Notes under the pieces: generated by a model
Databases searched by the model: none
The model's input: the letters and a program-made list of their open reading frames with translations, nothing else
What the model was told of the DNA's origin: nothing
Position numbers and translations under genes: made by a program
In this document: piece after piece, positions 6,434 to 14,182 of the stretch
Layout of the letters: every line of letters starts with the position of its first letter
Position numbering within the stretch: the first letter of the stretch is position 1
DNA from: CADCVW01 sp035644935
GTDB lineage: Bacteria > Pseudomonadota > Alphaproteobacteria > Sphingomonadales > Sphingomonadaceae
Direction of reading: 5' to 3'
Length of the DNA stretch: 25,068 nucleotides
Assembly: GCA_035644935.1 (NCBI GenBank)
Contig: DASQNO010000122.1
Location: 1-25,068 of the forward strand

Positions 6434-8581
6434 ATGAAGACGTTAATTCTTGCCGGCGCATCGTCCTTGGCGCTTGCGGCCTGCGCTACGATGCCGCAGC
6501 AGCAGGTCGCGGCCCTTCCCGCCGCGGCCTCTGAGCAGCAAATGCGCGTTCCCGACAACATCCTGCTGGCCGACTGGACGGGCGGCTACGCCGGCGTGCC
6601 GCCGTTCGACCGCGTCACGCCCGAAATGTTCCCGGAGGCGATCCAGTTCGGCATCGACGAGCAGCGCCGGGAGATCGCGGCTATCATCGACAACCCCGCC
6701 GCGCCGACGTTCGCCAACACAATCGAGCCTTTGGAAAAGGCCGGCGCGCGGCTCGGCCGCGTGCTCAGCGTCTTCGGCGTCATGACCAGCAACATGGCGA
6801 CGCCCGCCTATCAGGCGCTATCGCGCGAATGGTCGCCCAAGCTGTCGGCGGCCTCCGACGCGATCACGCTCGACCCCCGCCTCTTCGCCCGCATCAAGGC
6901 GGTGTACGACGCGCGTGCGACCGCCGCGCTGGACGCCAAGCAGCAGCGGCTCGCGACACGCTACTACGAGAGCTACACGCGGCGCGGCGCCAATCTGAGC
7001 CCGGAACAGAAGCTGCAGCTCGCGGCTTATAATTCCGAACTGGCGGGCAAGTTCTCGGTGTTCAGCGAGAAGGTTCTGGCCGACGAGAGCACGTATATCA
7101 CCGCGACCGCGGCCGAGCTGGCCGGCGTTCCCGACGACGTGAAGGCGGCCGCCGCGGCGGCGGCCAAGAGCCGCAACCTTCCCGCGGGCACGTTCGCGAT
7201 CGTCAACACGCGGTCGGCGGTGGATCCGATCCTGACCTACGCCGACAACCGGCCCTTGCGCGAGAAGATCTGGCGCGCGTTCGTCAATCGCGGCGACAAC
7301 CAAGGCGCCAACGACACCAACGCGACCATCGCCGAGATCGTCAAGATCCGTGCCGATCGCGCCCGGCTGCTGGGCTTCGCCAGCCATGCCGACTGGCGCA
7401 TGCAGGACACGATGGCCAAGACGCCCGCCAAGGCGCAGGACCTGATGATGCGCGTCTGGCCGGCGGCGGTCGCGCGGGTCAAGGAAGAGGTCCGCGACCA
7501 GCAGGCGATTGCGGGCAAGTCGATCACGATCGAACCGTGGGACTATCGCTACTACCAGGAGAAGGTCCGGCAGAAGCGCTACAACCTCAGCCAGGAAGAG
7601 GTGAAGCCCTACTTCGCGCTCGATAACATCATCGAGGCGTCTTACTGGGCGGCGGGCGAGCTGTACGGGCTCGACTTCAAGGAAATCACGGGAACGGTGC
7701 CGACGTGGCACGCAGACATCCGCGTCTACACCGTCACCGATCGCAAGGACGGCCGCCAGGTCGGCGTCTTCTACCGCGACGACTATGCGCGCACCGGCAA
7801 GCGTTCGGGCGCCTGGGCGACGACGTTCCGCAGCCGCGCCGGGCTCACGGGCGACAAGATCGTGCTGGGGTCCAACAACAATAATTTCGTGAAGCCCGCA
7901 CCCGGCGAGCCGGTGCTGATCAGCCTGGACGACGCGGAAACGCTGTTCCACGAGTTCGGCCATGCGATCCACTACTACCTGTCGGACGTCTACTACCCGA
8001 GCTTCAACGGCACGCCGCGCGACTTTGTGGAGTATCCGAGCCAGGTCAACGAGAACTGGCTGCTGACGCCGCAGGTGCTGTCCAGGTTCGCCAAGCACTA
8101 CAAGACCGGTGCGCCTATGCCGCAAAGCCTGCTCGCCAAGATCGACGCGTCGTCCAAGTTCAACCAGGGCTTCGCAACGGTGGAATATCTGTCGTCGGCG
8201 CTGGTCGACATGGCGCTGCACACGCAGCCGGATGTCGTCGTCGATCCCGACCGGTTCGAACGCGAAACGCTGACGCGGCTCGGCATGCCCAAGGAGATCG
8301 TGATGCGGCACCGCTTGCCGCAGTTCAATCACCTGTTCTCGTCCGACGCCTATTCGGCGGGCTATTATTCCTACCTTTGGTCGGAAACGATGGACGCCGA
8401 CACCTGGGCCGCGTTCGAGCAGACGGGCAATCCGTTCGACAAGGCGACGGCCGACCGCTTCCGCCGGACGCTGCTGTCGACGGGCAACGAGACGGACCGG
8501 GCGGAGGCGTACCGCGCGTTCCGGGGCCGCGACCCGGATGTGACCGAACTGTTGCGCAAGCGGGGTTTCCCCGCGAACTAG
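6434..8581 (+). CDS. M3 family zinc metallopeptidase, Dcp-like lipoprotein
   Basis: This 715-residue protein matches peptidyl-dipeptidase Dcp/oligopeptidase A enzymes in length and motif. It has the zinc motif HEFGH with H506, E507 and H510, and the third ligand E533 in RDFVEYPSQVNENW. It also has the substrate-side motif YSAGYYSYLWSE near the C-terminus. It should cleave short peptides, releasing dipeptides from the C-terminus. The start at 6434 is preferred over an upstream frame opening at 6287. It follows GGAGAG at 6425-6430 and begins with a clean lipoprotein signal (LALAAC, C17), so the enzyme is exported and lipid-anchored. The 94 bases after the GH43 gene could carry its own promoter. 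Its stop shares bases with the convergent AI-2E-type gene. Confidence 0.95.
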   Translation: MKTLILAGASSLALAACATMPQQQVAALPAAASEQQMRVPDNILLADWTGGYAGVPPFDRVTPEMFPEAIQFGIDEQRREIAAIIDNPAAPTFANTIEPLEKAGARLGRVLSVFGVMTSNMATPAYQALSREWSPKLSAASDAITLDPRLFARIKAVYDARATAALDAKQQRLATRYYESYTRRGANLSPEQKLQLAAYNSELAGKFSVFSEKVLADESTYITATAAELAGVPDDVKAAAAAAAKSRNLPAGTFAIVNTRSAVDPILTYADNRPLREKIWRAFVNRGDNQGANDTNATIAEIVKIRADRARLLGFASHADWRMQDTMAKTPAKAQDLMMRVWPAAVARVKEEVRDQQAIAGKSITIEPWDYRYYQEKVRQKRYNLSQEEVKPYFALDNIIEASYWAAGELYGLDFKEITGTVPTWHADIRVYTVTDRKDGRQVGVFYRDDYARTGKRSGAWATTFRSRAGLTGDKIVLGSNNNNFVKPAPGEPVLISLDDAETLFHEFGHAIHYYLSDVYYPSFNGTPRDFVEYPSQVNENWLLTPQVLSRFAKHYKTGAPMPQSLLAKIDASSKFNQGFATVEYLSSALVDMALHTQPDVVVDPDRFERETLTRLGMPKEIVMRHRLPQFNHLFSSDAYSAGYYSYLWSETMDADTWAAFEQTGNPFDKATADRFRRTLLSTGNETDRAEAYRAFRGRDPDVTELLRKRGFPAN

Positions 8582-9699
8582 GCCGTGGGGGCGCCCGCCA
8601 GGGGGGGCGCCTCATTTGCCTTGTCGCTGCCCTCCAACACTTCGTCGACGTCCTCGTGGAGGTATAGTCGGCGCACCAGCACGAGCACGACGATGGTCAG
8701 CGGCGTCGCCAGCAGCACGCCCGCCACCCCGAACAATATGCCGGCGGCGATGATGCCGAAGATCGTTACCGCCGGCGGTAAGTCGACCATCTTGTTCTGC
8801 AGCAGCGGCATGACGAGGTTGCCCTGCAACTGCTGCACGGCGATCAGCACGGCAAGCGTCCACAGTCCCGTGTCCGTGCCTTGGCCGAAGCCCAGCACGA
8901 TCGCCGGAATGCCCGCCACCAGAATGCCGAGATAGGGCACGAACTCGGCCAAGCCCGCGACGAGCCCGATCGCCCATGCCGCGGGCACGCCGACCATCCA
9001 GAGCCCCAGCCCGGTTGCGACGCCGACGAACAGCATGCCCAGCGCCTGCCCCTTGAGCCAGTTGCGCAGCGACGTCGACACGGCGTCGAGCGTTTCCGCC
9101 GCCGGCCGCTGCGATCGCGCGGGGAACAGCTTAAGCACGCCGGTGGCGTACAGTGCCGGCTGCGCCGCCAGGTACAGCCCGCCGACGAGGACGATCGCCA
9201 AGCCAGACAGGGCGGCGCCGACGGCGGCCAGCGCCGACGTGGCGAAGCCTACCAGCGTCTGGCCGCTGGGCGCGAGGCCGGGCGCGCGTTCCAGGATCGC
9301 AGCGCCGATCGTGGAGTTCTGAAGCCTGACCTGCAGGTTGGCCCATGCGGCGGGCAGCCGCGCGCCCAGTTCGGCGAACTCGGCCTGCATGGTCGTGCCA
9401 AAGAACGCGAACGCGCCGCCGATAAGCGCCAGCAAACCGATCACGCTGATCGACAGCGCCGCCGCGAACGGCAGCCCCGTCCGCCGGCGCAGCGCGTCGG
9501 TGAAGGTGAGCAGGATTAGCGACACCAGCGCGCACGCGAACAACAGCAGCAGGAGGTCGACCAGGAGCCACAGCACGTAGGCGCCCGCAACGGTCGCCAG
9601 CACCACGGCGGTAGCGCGGAACACGCGCCGCTCCAGGCTGTCGGGCCGAGGATGATGATCCGAAGGGTCTGGAGCTGGACGGGTGACGATATTGGCCAT
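8578..9699 (-). CDS. AI-2E family transporter (UPF0118/PerM-like membrane protein)
   Basis: This 373-residue polytopic membrane protein has about eight spans: two or three at residues 28-95, a long periplasmic or amphipathic stretch (about 100-150), then a dense C-terminal block. The block includes the family signature GLVAGLAEFVPYLGILVAGI and the loop QQLQGNLVMPLLQNKMVDLP, which ends in the usual P-x-x-x region before the last spans. Members are called AI-2 exporters or Na+/H+ antiporter-like; the substrate of any given member is usually unknown, as here. Termini are hydrophilic. The gene is convergent with the M3 peptidase and divergent from the sugar ABC importer. The region 9700-9849 therefore holds two divergent promoters, neither of which I can place reliably. 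Confidence 0.93.
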   Translation of the reverse strand: MANIVTRPAPDPSDHHPRPDSLERRVFRATAVVLATVAGAYVLWLLVDLLLLLFACALVSLILLTFTDALRRRTGLPFAAALSISVIGLLALIGGAFAFFGTTMQAEFAELGARLPAAWANLQVRLQNSTIGAAILERAPGLAPSGQTLVGFATSALAAVGAALSGLAIVLVGGLYLAAQPALYATGVLKLFPARSQRPAAETLDAVSTSLRNWLKGQALGMLFVGVATGLGLWMVGVPAAWAIGLVAGLAEFVPYLGILVAGIPAIVLGFGQGTDTGLWTLAVLIAVQQLQGNLVMPLLQNKMVDLPPAVTIFGIIAAGILFGVAGVLLATPLTIVVLVLVRRLYLHEDVDEVLEGSDKANEAPPLAGAPTA

Positions 9700-9839
9700 G
9701 ACCTGCGCGACGCGCGCTCTCCCCGATGGTTCCAGCGCGCTTGTATCGCGCCCGGAACGTCCGCCGTCGAGCCTCCCCGGAATAATCAGACATATCGCTT
9801 GGCGACGCGCGAAAGCCGATGTTACAGGTGCGTGTCAGC

Positions 9840-9844
9840 AGGAG
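9840..9844 (+). promoter_or_regulatory. Shine-Dalgarno that fixes a TTG start
   Basis: AGGAG lies five bases before TTG at 9850. No ATG or GTG in the same frame lies close upstream, and translating from this TTG gives exactly the usual N-terminus of sugar ABC ATPases (MTSLELNNIRKAYG). A TTG start implies modest translation of the importer's ATPase. Confidence 0.75.
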
Positions 9845-9849
9845 CGTTC

Positions 9850-10950
9850 TTGACCAGCCTCGAACTGAACAACATTCGCAAGGCATACGGCGCGACGCCG
9901 GTGCTCGACGACGTGTCCCTGTCGATGGAGGCGCGCGAGTTCGTGGCGTTTCTGGGCCCGTCGGGCAGCGGCAAGTCGACGCTGCTTCGCATCATCGCGG
10001 GACTGGAAACGCCCGACGCCGGCGAGGTCCGGCTGGAGGGACGGCGGATCGACCAGCTCTCCCCCGGCGACCGCGGCGTCGCCATGGTGTTCCAGCATTA
10101 CGCGCTTTATCCCCACATGAGCGTGCGCGACAACATGGCGTTCGGCCTGCGCAACGTCGGCGTGCCCAAGGCGGAGATCGAGACGCGTGTCGCGGAGGCC
10201 GCGCGCGTGCTGGAGATCGAGGCGCAGCTCGACAAGAAGCCGGGGCAGATGTCCGGCGGCCAGCGGCAGCGCGTCGCGATCGGCCGCGCCATCGTCAAGC
10301 ACCCCAAATTGTTCCTGCTGGACGAACCGCTGTCGAATCTCGACGCGGCGCTGCGCATGCGCACCCGCATCGAGTTGGCGCAGATCCGCAGCCGCGTCGA
10401 CGCTGCGTTTATCATGGTGACGCACGACCAGGCGGAGGCAATGACGCTGGCCGACCGCATCGTCGTGATGAACGACCGCCGGATCCAGCAGGTCGGGCCG
10501 CCGATGGAAATCTACAGCCGGCCGGCGAACATCTTCGTCGCGCGCTTCGTCGGCTCGCCGGCGATGACGCTGGCGCCGGTGGAGCTGGTCGCGGGCGAGG
10601 ACCGCCACGCGCGGGTGCGGATGGGCGACGGCGCGGTGATTGAGACGCGGGTGCCGCGGGCGCAGCTTCCCGCGGGCGGCGGTCTGCAGCTCGGGCTCAG
10701 GCCGGAAAGCGTCGCGGTGGCGACCGACGGCACCGGCGCGGCGCGCGTCAAGGTGGAACTCGTCGAGCGGCTGGGCGAGCGGACGCTGCTCTACGCCCGC
10801 TTTGCGGACGGCGCCGCGATCACCGCCGAGGACGAGGGCTATAGCCGCGTCAAGGTCGGCGATACGATCGACTTGGCAATCGACGGTGCTGCCGCGCACC
10901 TGTTCGACGCCGACGGGCGCGGCCACCACGCGGAAGCGCGCGCGGAATGA
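9850..10950 (+). CDS. Sugar ABC importer ATP-binding protein (MalK/UgpC/MsmX type)
   Basis: This 366-residue protein has an N-terminal ABC domain and a C-terminal TOBE/regulatory domain (about 240-366), the architecture of CUT1 carbohydrate importers. Motifs are Walker A GPSGSGKST (36-44), Q-loop Q82 in MVFQHYALYPH, signature MSGGQ (134-138), Walker B LFLLDE (154-159) and switch histidine H192 in VTHDQ. It supplies energy to the two permeases encoded next. Translation starts at TTG, supported by AGGAG five bases upstream; a longer frame opening at 9652 would run through the divergent promoter region and adds no recognisable domain. The stop TGA (10948-10950) overlaps the ATG of a five-codon ORF that leads into the first permease gene. 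Confidence 0.95.
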   Translation: MTSLELNNIRKAYGATPVLDDVSLSMEAREFVAFLGPSGSGKSTLLRIIAGLETPDAGEVRLEGRRIDQLSPGDRGVAMVFQHYALYPHMSVRDNMAFGLRNVGVPKAEIETRVAEAARVLEIEAQLDKKPGQMSGGQRQRVAIGRAIVKHPKLFLLDEPLSNLDAALRMRTRIELAQIRSRVDAAFIMVTHDQAEAMTLADRIVVMNDRRIQQVGPPMEIYSRPANIFVARFVGSPAMTLAPVELVAGEDRHARVRMGDGAVIETRVPRAQLPAGGGLQLGLRPESVAVATDGTGAARVKVELVERLGERTLLYARFADGAAITAEDEGYSRVKVGDTIDLAIDGAAAHLFDADGRGHHAEARAE

Positions 10951-10964
10951 AGTTCGCGCGATGA
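10947..10964 (+). other. Five-codon ORF (MKFAR) bridging ATPase stop and permease start
   Basis: ATG at 10947 overlaps the ATPase stop as ATGA, and its own TGA at 10962-10964 overlaps the permease ATG at 10961, again as ATGA. The two genes, ten bases apart, are thus linked by two successive stop/start overlaps. This could pass terminating ribosomes on to the permease start, or be coincidence in GC-rich DNA. A stable peptide product is unlikely. Confidence 0.3.
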
Positions 10965-11848
10965 AGGTGGGAGGCGCGCGCAAGGACTGGAGCGGGCTGC
11001 TCTTCGTCCTGCCCTTCCTCGCGGCCTATCTCATCATGCTGATCTACCCGCTGCTTCGCGGGATCATGCTGAGCTTCCAGCGCGTCGACCTGTTCGGCGG
11101 CGGGCAGTTCGTCGGCTTCGACAACTACGCGCGGCTGTTCGCCGACGCCACCTTCGTCCAGTCGGTGCTGGCGACCTTCGCGCTGGCGCTGATGATCGTG
11201 CCGCTGCTGACGGTGCTCGCTCTGTCGCTGGCGCTGGCGCTCAACCGCGCGACGCGCGGCGCGGCGTTCTTTCGCGGCGTCTTCTTCTCCTCCTCCGTGC
11301 TGTCGGTGACCATCGTCACGCTGATCTGGCGCTTCGTCCTCGCTCCCGACGCAGGGCTGATGGGTGAGGCGGCGCAGGCGCTCGGCGCCGAGCCGATCCC
11401 GTTCCTCAGCCACCCGACCTGGTCGCTCTGGGCGCTGGCCATCACGACAATATGGTGGTCGATCGGCTTGCCCATGATGCTGTTCCTGGCGGGGCTGCAG
11501 CAGATCCCGGGCGACGTGTACGAGGCCGCGGCGCTGGACCGGGCGAGCCGCTGGACGACTTTGTTGCGCGTGACCCTGCCCGCGCTGAAGCGCACCGTGG
11601 TTCTGGTCGTCATGCTGCAGACGGCGGCGCAGCTGCAGGTGTTCGGTCAGGCGCAGCTGCTGACCGGCGGCGGGCCGGGCGGCGCGACGCGCACGATGGT
11701 GCTGTTCATCTTCGAATCGGCGTTCGCGCGGTGGGAGCTGGGCTACGCCACGGCCGCGGCGGAGGTCCTGTTCCTGCTGATCGTGCTGCTAACGCTGACG
11801 CAGTATCTGACCACGATGCGCGGATCGGGGAACGACGGTGGTCGCTGA
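10961..11848 (+). CDS. Sugar ABC importer permease 1 (MalF/UgpA type)
   Basis: This 295-residue membrane protein has six predicted spans (first at about 10-32, LLFVLPFLAAYLIMLIYPLL) and the cytoplasmic EAA coupling loop EAAALDRASRWTTLLRVTLP starting at E188. That loop docks on the ATPase. The length and the N-terminal P-x-x-x-x-Y-P-L pattern are typical of the first permease of CUT1 importers. The ATG at 10961 was chosen because it precedes the first span by a few basic residues; the frame is open further upstream but only as a shadow of the ATPase gene. The last 11 bases overlap the next permease gene, so their translation is coupled and the two proteins presumably form the heterodimeric membrane channel. 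Confidence 0.94.
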   Translation: MKVGGARKDWSGLLFVLPFLAAYLIMLIYPLLRGIMLSFQRVDLFGGGQFVGFDNYARLFADATFVQSVLATFALALMIVPLLTVLALSLALALNRATRGAAFFRGVFFSSSVLSVTIVTLIWRFVLAPDAGLMGEAAQALGAEPIPFLSHPTWSLWALAITTIWWSIGLPMMLFLAGLQQIPGDVYEAAALDRASRWTTLLRVTLPALKRTVVLVVMLQTAAQLQVFGQAQLLTGGGPGGATRTMVLFIFESAFARWELGYATAAAEVLFLLIVLLTLTQYLTTMRGSGNDGGR

Positions 11849-12674
11849 CGCCAAGCGCGCGCGCTGGTCGCCGATGACCCTGTTCGCGATCCTGCTCGCG
11901 GCGGCCGTGATGCTGGCGCCGCTGATCTGGACGGTGCTGCTGTCGCTCAAGGAAAACGAGGCGCTGATCGGCAACAGCGGCGCGGCGCTGGCCCCGCCGT
12001 ACACGCTCGAAAACTACCGCTCGATCCTGCAGGGCAACCAGGTGTTCCGCTGGCTGATCAACAGCTTCATCGTGTCGGCGGGGACGACGATCGGCGTGCT
12101 GGCCCTGTGCAGCCTCGCCGGGTTCGGCTTTGCGCGGCTCGAATTCCCTTTCCGCCGGACGCTGTTCGTGTTCGTGCTGCTGGGCCTCGCCATTCCCGAA
12201 CAGGCGGTAATCCTGCCGCAGCACCAGATGTTCGCCTTCTTCGGGCTGCACAACAGCTACCCCGGGCTAATCCTGCCGGGGCTCGCCGGTCCATTCGGCG
12301 TGTTCTTCATGACGCAATATATGCGCGCCATCCCGCGCGAGTTGGACGAGGCGGCCAAGCTCGACGGCGCGTCGCGGCTGCGATTGTTCTGGTCGGTCAT
12401 ACTGCCGCTCACCCTTCCCGCGCAGGCGACGCTCGGCGTCTTCACCTTTCTGGCGTCCTGGAACAGCTACTGGTGGCCGCTCATCTCCGCGACACGGAGC
12501 GACATGTACACGCTGACCGTGGGCCTCGCGGCGGCGCAGATGAATTATGCGCAGACCAGTGGGCTCGGGTTTCTGATGGCGCAGGCGGTGTTCGCGTCGA
12601 TCCCGATCTTCATCGTCTACATCCTGTTCCAGAAGCAGATCGTCGGCGCGATGTCGGGGACCGCGGCGCGATGA
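11838..12674 (+). CDS. Sugar ABC importer permease 2 (MalG/UgpE type)
   Basis: This 278-residue protein has six membrane spans, with the typical MalG-like features: a conserved early loop with ENYRSI, the segment LINSFIVSAGTT, and the EAA loop EAAKLDGASRLRLFWSVILP starting at E171. The C-terminal FLASWNSYWWPL precedes the last spans, as in the family. The start is GTG at 11838 with GGGGAA about six bases upstream. An internal ATG at 11874 would also precede the first span, so the first 12 residues are not certain. The end overlaps the binding-protein start as ATGA (12671-12674). Together with the upstream genes it completes a four-gene importer operon without any TonB-dependent receptor in the window. 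Confidence 0.94.
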   Translation: MVADAKRARWSPMTLFAILLAAAVMLAPLIWTVLLSLKENEALIGNSGAALAPPYTLENYRSILQGNQVFRWLINSFIVSAGTTIGVLALCSLAGFGFARLEFPFRRTLFVFVLLGLAIPEQAVILPQHQMFAFFGLHNSYPGLILPGLAGPFGVFFMTQYMRAIPRELDEAAKLDGASRLRLFWSVILPLTLPAQATLGVFTFLASWNSYWWPLISATRSDMYTLTVGLAAAQMNYAQTSGLGFLMAQAVFASIPIFIVYILFQKQIVGAMSGTAAR

Positions 12675-14014
12675 CCCTCAAAAAGCTTAAAGCACAGGGC
12701 GGGAGGTGGCTCTTGCCGGCCACGTTGCTGCTGGCGCTTGCAAGCTGCACGGCCGACACGGCGCGCGACGGCCGCACCGAGATCTACCTGCAGCGCTTCT
12801 TCGGCGAATGCGGCGCGCAGTACGGCGGCGCCACCGACGTGTCCAAGGTCGAGGGCGAGTGCGGGATCATCACGGCGATGATCAACAAGTTTAACGCCCA
12901 GAACCCGGACGTGCGGGTCAGCAGCAACGTCGTCGCCTGGCCCGGCTATCCGCAACTGTCCGCGCAGATGGCGGCCAAGGACCCGCCCGATCTGGTCACC
13001 ATGCATACGGGCGTGATCTCGGACTACGCCGCCGAAGGGCTGCTCGAGCCGATCGAGCCTTATCTGGCGGCCGCCGGCCTTTCGCCCGCGGCGCTGACCG
13101 ACGCGAGCCGTAGCGCGGCCAGCATTGGCGAACGCATCTACGGCCTGCCCTTCGACAGCCATGGCGGCCTGTTCCACATCAACACGAAGCTGTTCGCGCA
13201 GGCCGGGCTGATGCGCGGCGGCAAGCCCGTGCTGCCGACCTCGCCTGAAGAAATGCTGGCCCACGCGCGCCAATTCACGGACCGGACGGACAAGCCCTAT
13301 CTGATCCAGAGCCTGGTCGGCGACAACGCCTATGCCGCGCGCAACGTCTACACCTACCTGCTGGCGCAGGACGCGGCGCTGTTCCCCACGCCCAGGACGA
13401 TCCGGCTGCAGACGCCGCAGGCGGAACGCATCGTCGACTTTTTCCGCGGCATCACCGCGTCCGGCGTCAGCACGCGCAACCAGGATACGCCCGCCGCGAT
13501 CGCCAGCTTCATGTCGGGTGAAGGCGGCATCTACCCGACGGGCACTTGGATGATCGGCCAGTTCGAGGCGGAGGCGAATACGCCGGGCCGCCCGCTGCAT
13601 CGGGGCTACACCGTCTACCCCTACCCCAAACTCTGGGGCCAGGAGGTCAGCTATGTCAGCGGTCACGCCTGGGTGGTTCCCAGGCGCGAGCGTACGGCCG
13701 AACAACGCCGCGCCATCGCCCGCTTCTTCCGCTTCGTCGCCGACCATAATTTCGATTGGGCGCGGACCGGGCATCTGCCCGCCTTCCAAGCGGTTATCGA
13801 CAGCCCCGCCTTCCGGGCGCTGCCGCACCGCGCCAATATCGCGCCGATCGCCAGCACCGGGCGTCCGTTGCCGGGGGGCGTGCAGCGTCAGAACGCTATC
13901 GAAGGCCTGGTCGGTGAAGAGGTCGCCGCCGCGTTCAACGGGCAGAAGTCCACCAAGCGCGCGCTCGCGGATGCCGAACGACGGGTGAACGAACTGCTCG
14001 CTCAGACGGACTGA
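12671..14014 (+). CDS. Sugar ABC importer substrate-binding lipoprotein (family 1)
   Basis: This 447-residue protein has a lipoprotein signal peptide (basic start, hydrophobic core, LASC with C26) and a mature body typical of large type-1 carbohydrate-binding proteins: FNAQNPDVRVSSNVVAWPGY, AAKDPPDLVTMHTG, the hinge region GLPFDSHGGLFHINTKLFAQ, and GEGGIYPTGTWMIGQFEAEA. It should capture an oligosaccharide in the envelope and deliver it to the permeases. The ligand cannot be read from sequence. It sits at the distal end of the operon, four bases overlapping the permease, which is unusual; binding proteins are often first. The +2 residue after the cysteine is Thr, not Asp, so the standard inner-membrane retention signal is missing. 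Confidence 0.93.
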   Translation: MTLKKLKAQGGRWLLPATLLLALASCTADTARDGRTEIYLQRFFGECGAQYGGATDVSKVEGECGIITAMINKFNAQNPDVRVSSNVVAWPGYPQLSAQMAAKDPPDLVTMHTGVISDYAAEGLLEPIEPYLAAAGLSPAALTDASRSAASIGERIYGLPFDSHGGLFHINTKLFAQAGLMRGGKPVLPTSPEEMLAHARQFTDRTDKPYLIQSLVGDNAYAARNVYTYLLAQDAALFPTPRTIRLQTPQAERIVDFFRGITASGVSTRNQDTPAAIASFMSGEGGIYPTGTWMIGQFEAEANTPGRPLHRGYTVYPYPKLWGQEVSYVSGHAWVVPRRERTAEQRRAIARFFRFVADHNFDWARTGHLPAFQAVIDSPAFRALPHRANIAPIASTGRPLPGGVQRQNAIEGLVGEEVAAAFNGQKSTKRALADAERRVNELLAQTD

Positions 14015-14182
14015 ACCGCGTCATTTTCGCCACGGTTCCATAAATAATCGTACAAATGCGATTTTCGCGTAGGACCGGCGTCGCCACGCAATCTCCGGTT
14101 CAATATATAAGATTGATGACAGAGCGGCCGAAGCGGCTCGCGTCGCTCGGTCTGTTAACGCCTCCAGTGGATAATCGAGACC
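14015..14182 (+). promoter_or_regulatory. AT-richer intergenic region with a small inverted repeat, probable promoter of the glycosidase gene
   Basis: This 168-bp gap is visibly AT-richer than its surroundings. It holds the inverted repeat AATCG, 8-base spacer, CGATT (14046-14063), an operator-like shape, and an AT run CAATATATAAG (14101-14111) that could serve as a -10 region. I see no good -35 partner. No terminator with a T-tract follows the binding-protein stop, so read-through from the importer operon is possible. Confidence 0.3.

Noticed and set aside
6818..8332. 504-codon minus-strand open frame inside the M3 peptidase gene
   Set aside because: Its Arg/His/Asp-rich composition and lack of motifs are those of an antisense shadow of GC-rich coding DNA. 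The plus strand has a complete M3 active site.
12617..13828. 403-codon minus-strand open frame opposite the binding-protein gene
   Set aside because: Low-complexity Arg/Asp/Gly content without domains; the plus-strand gene has a signal peptide and family motifs.
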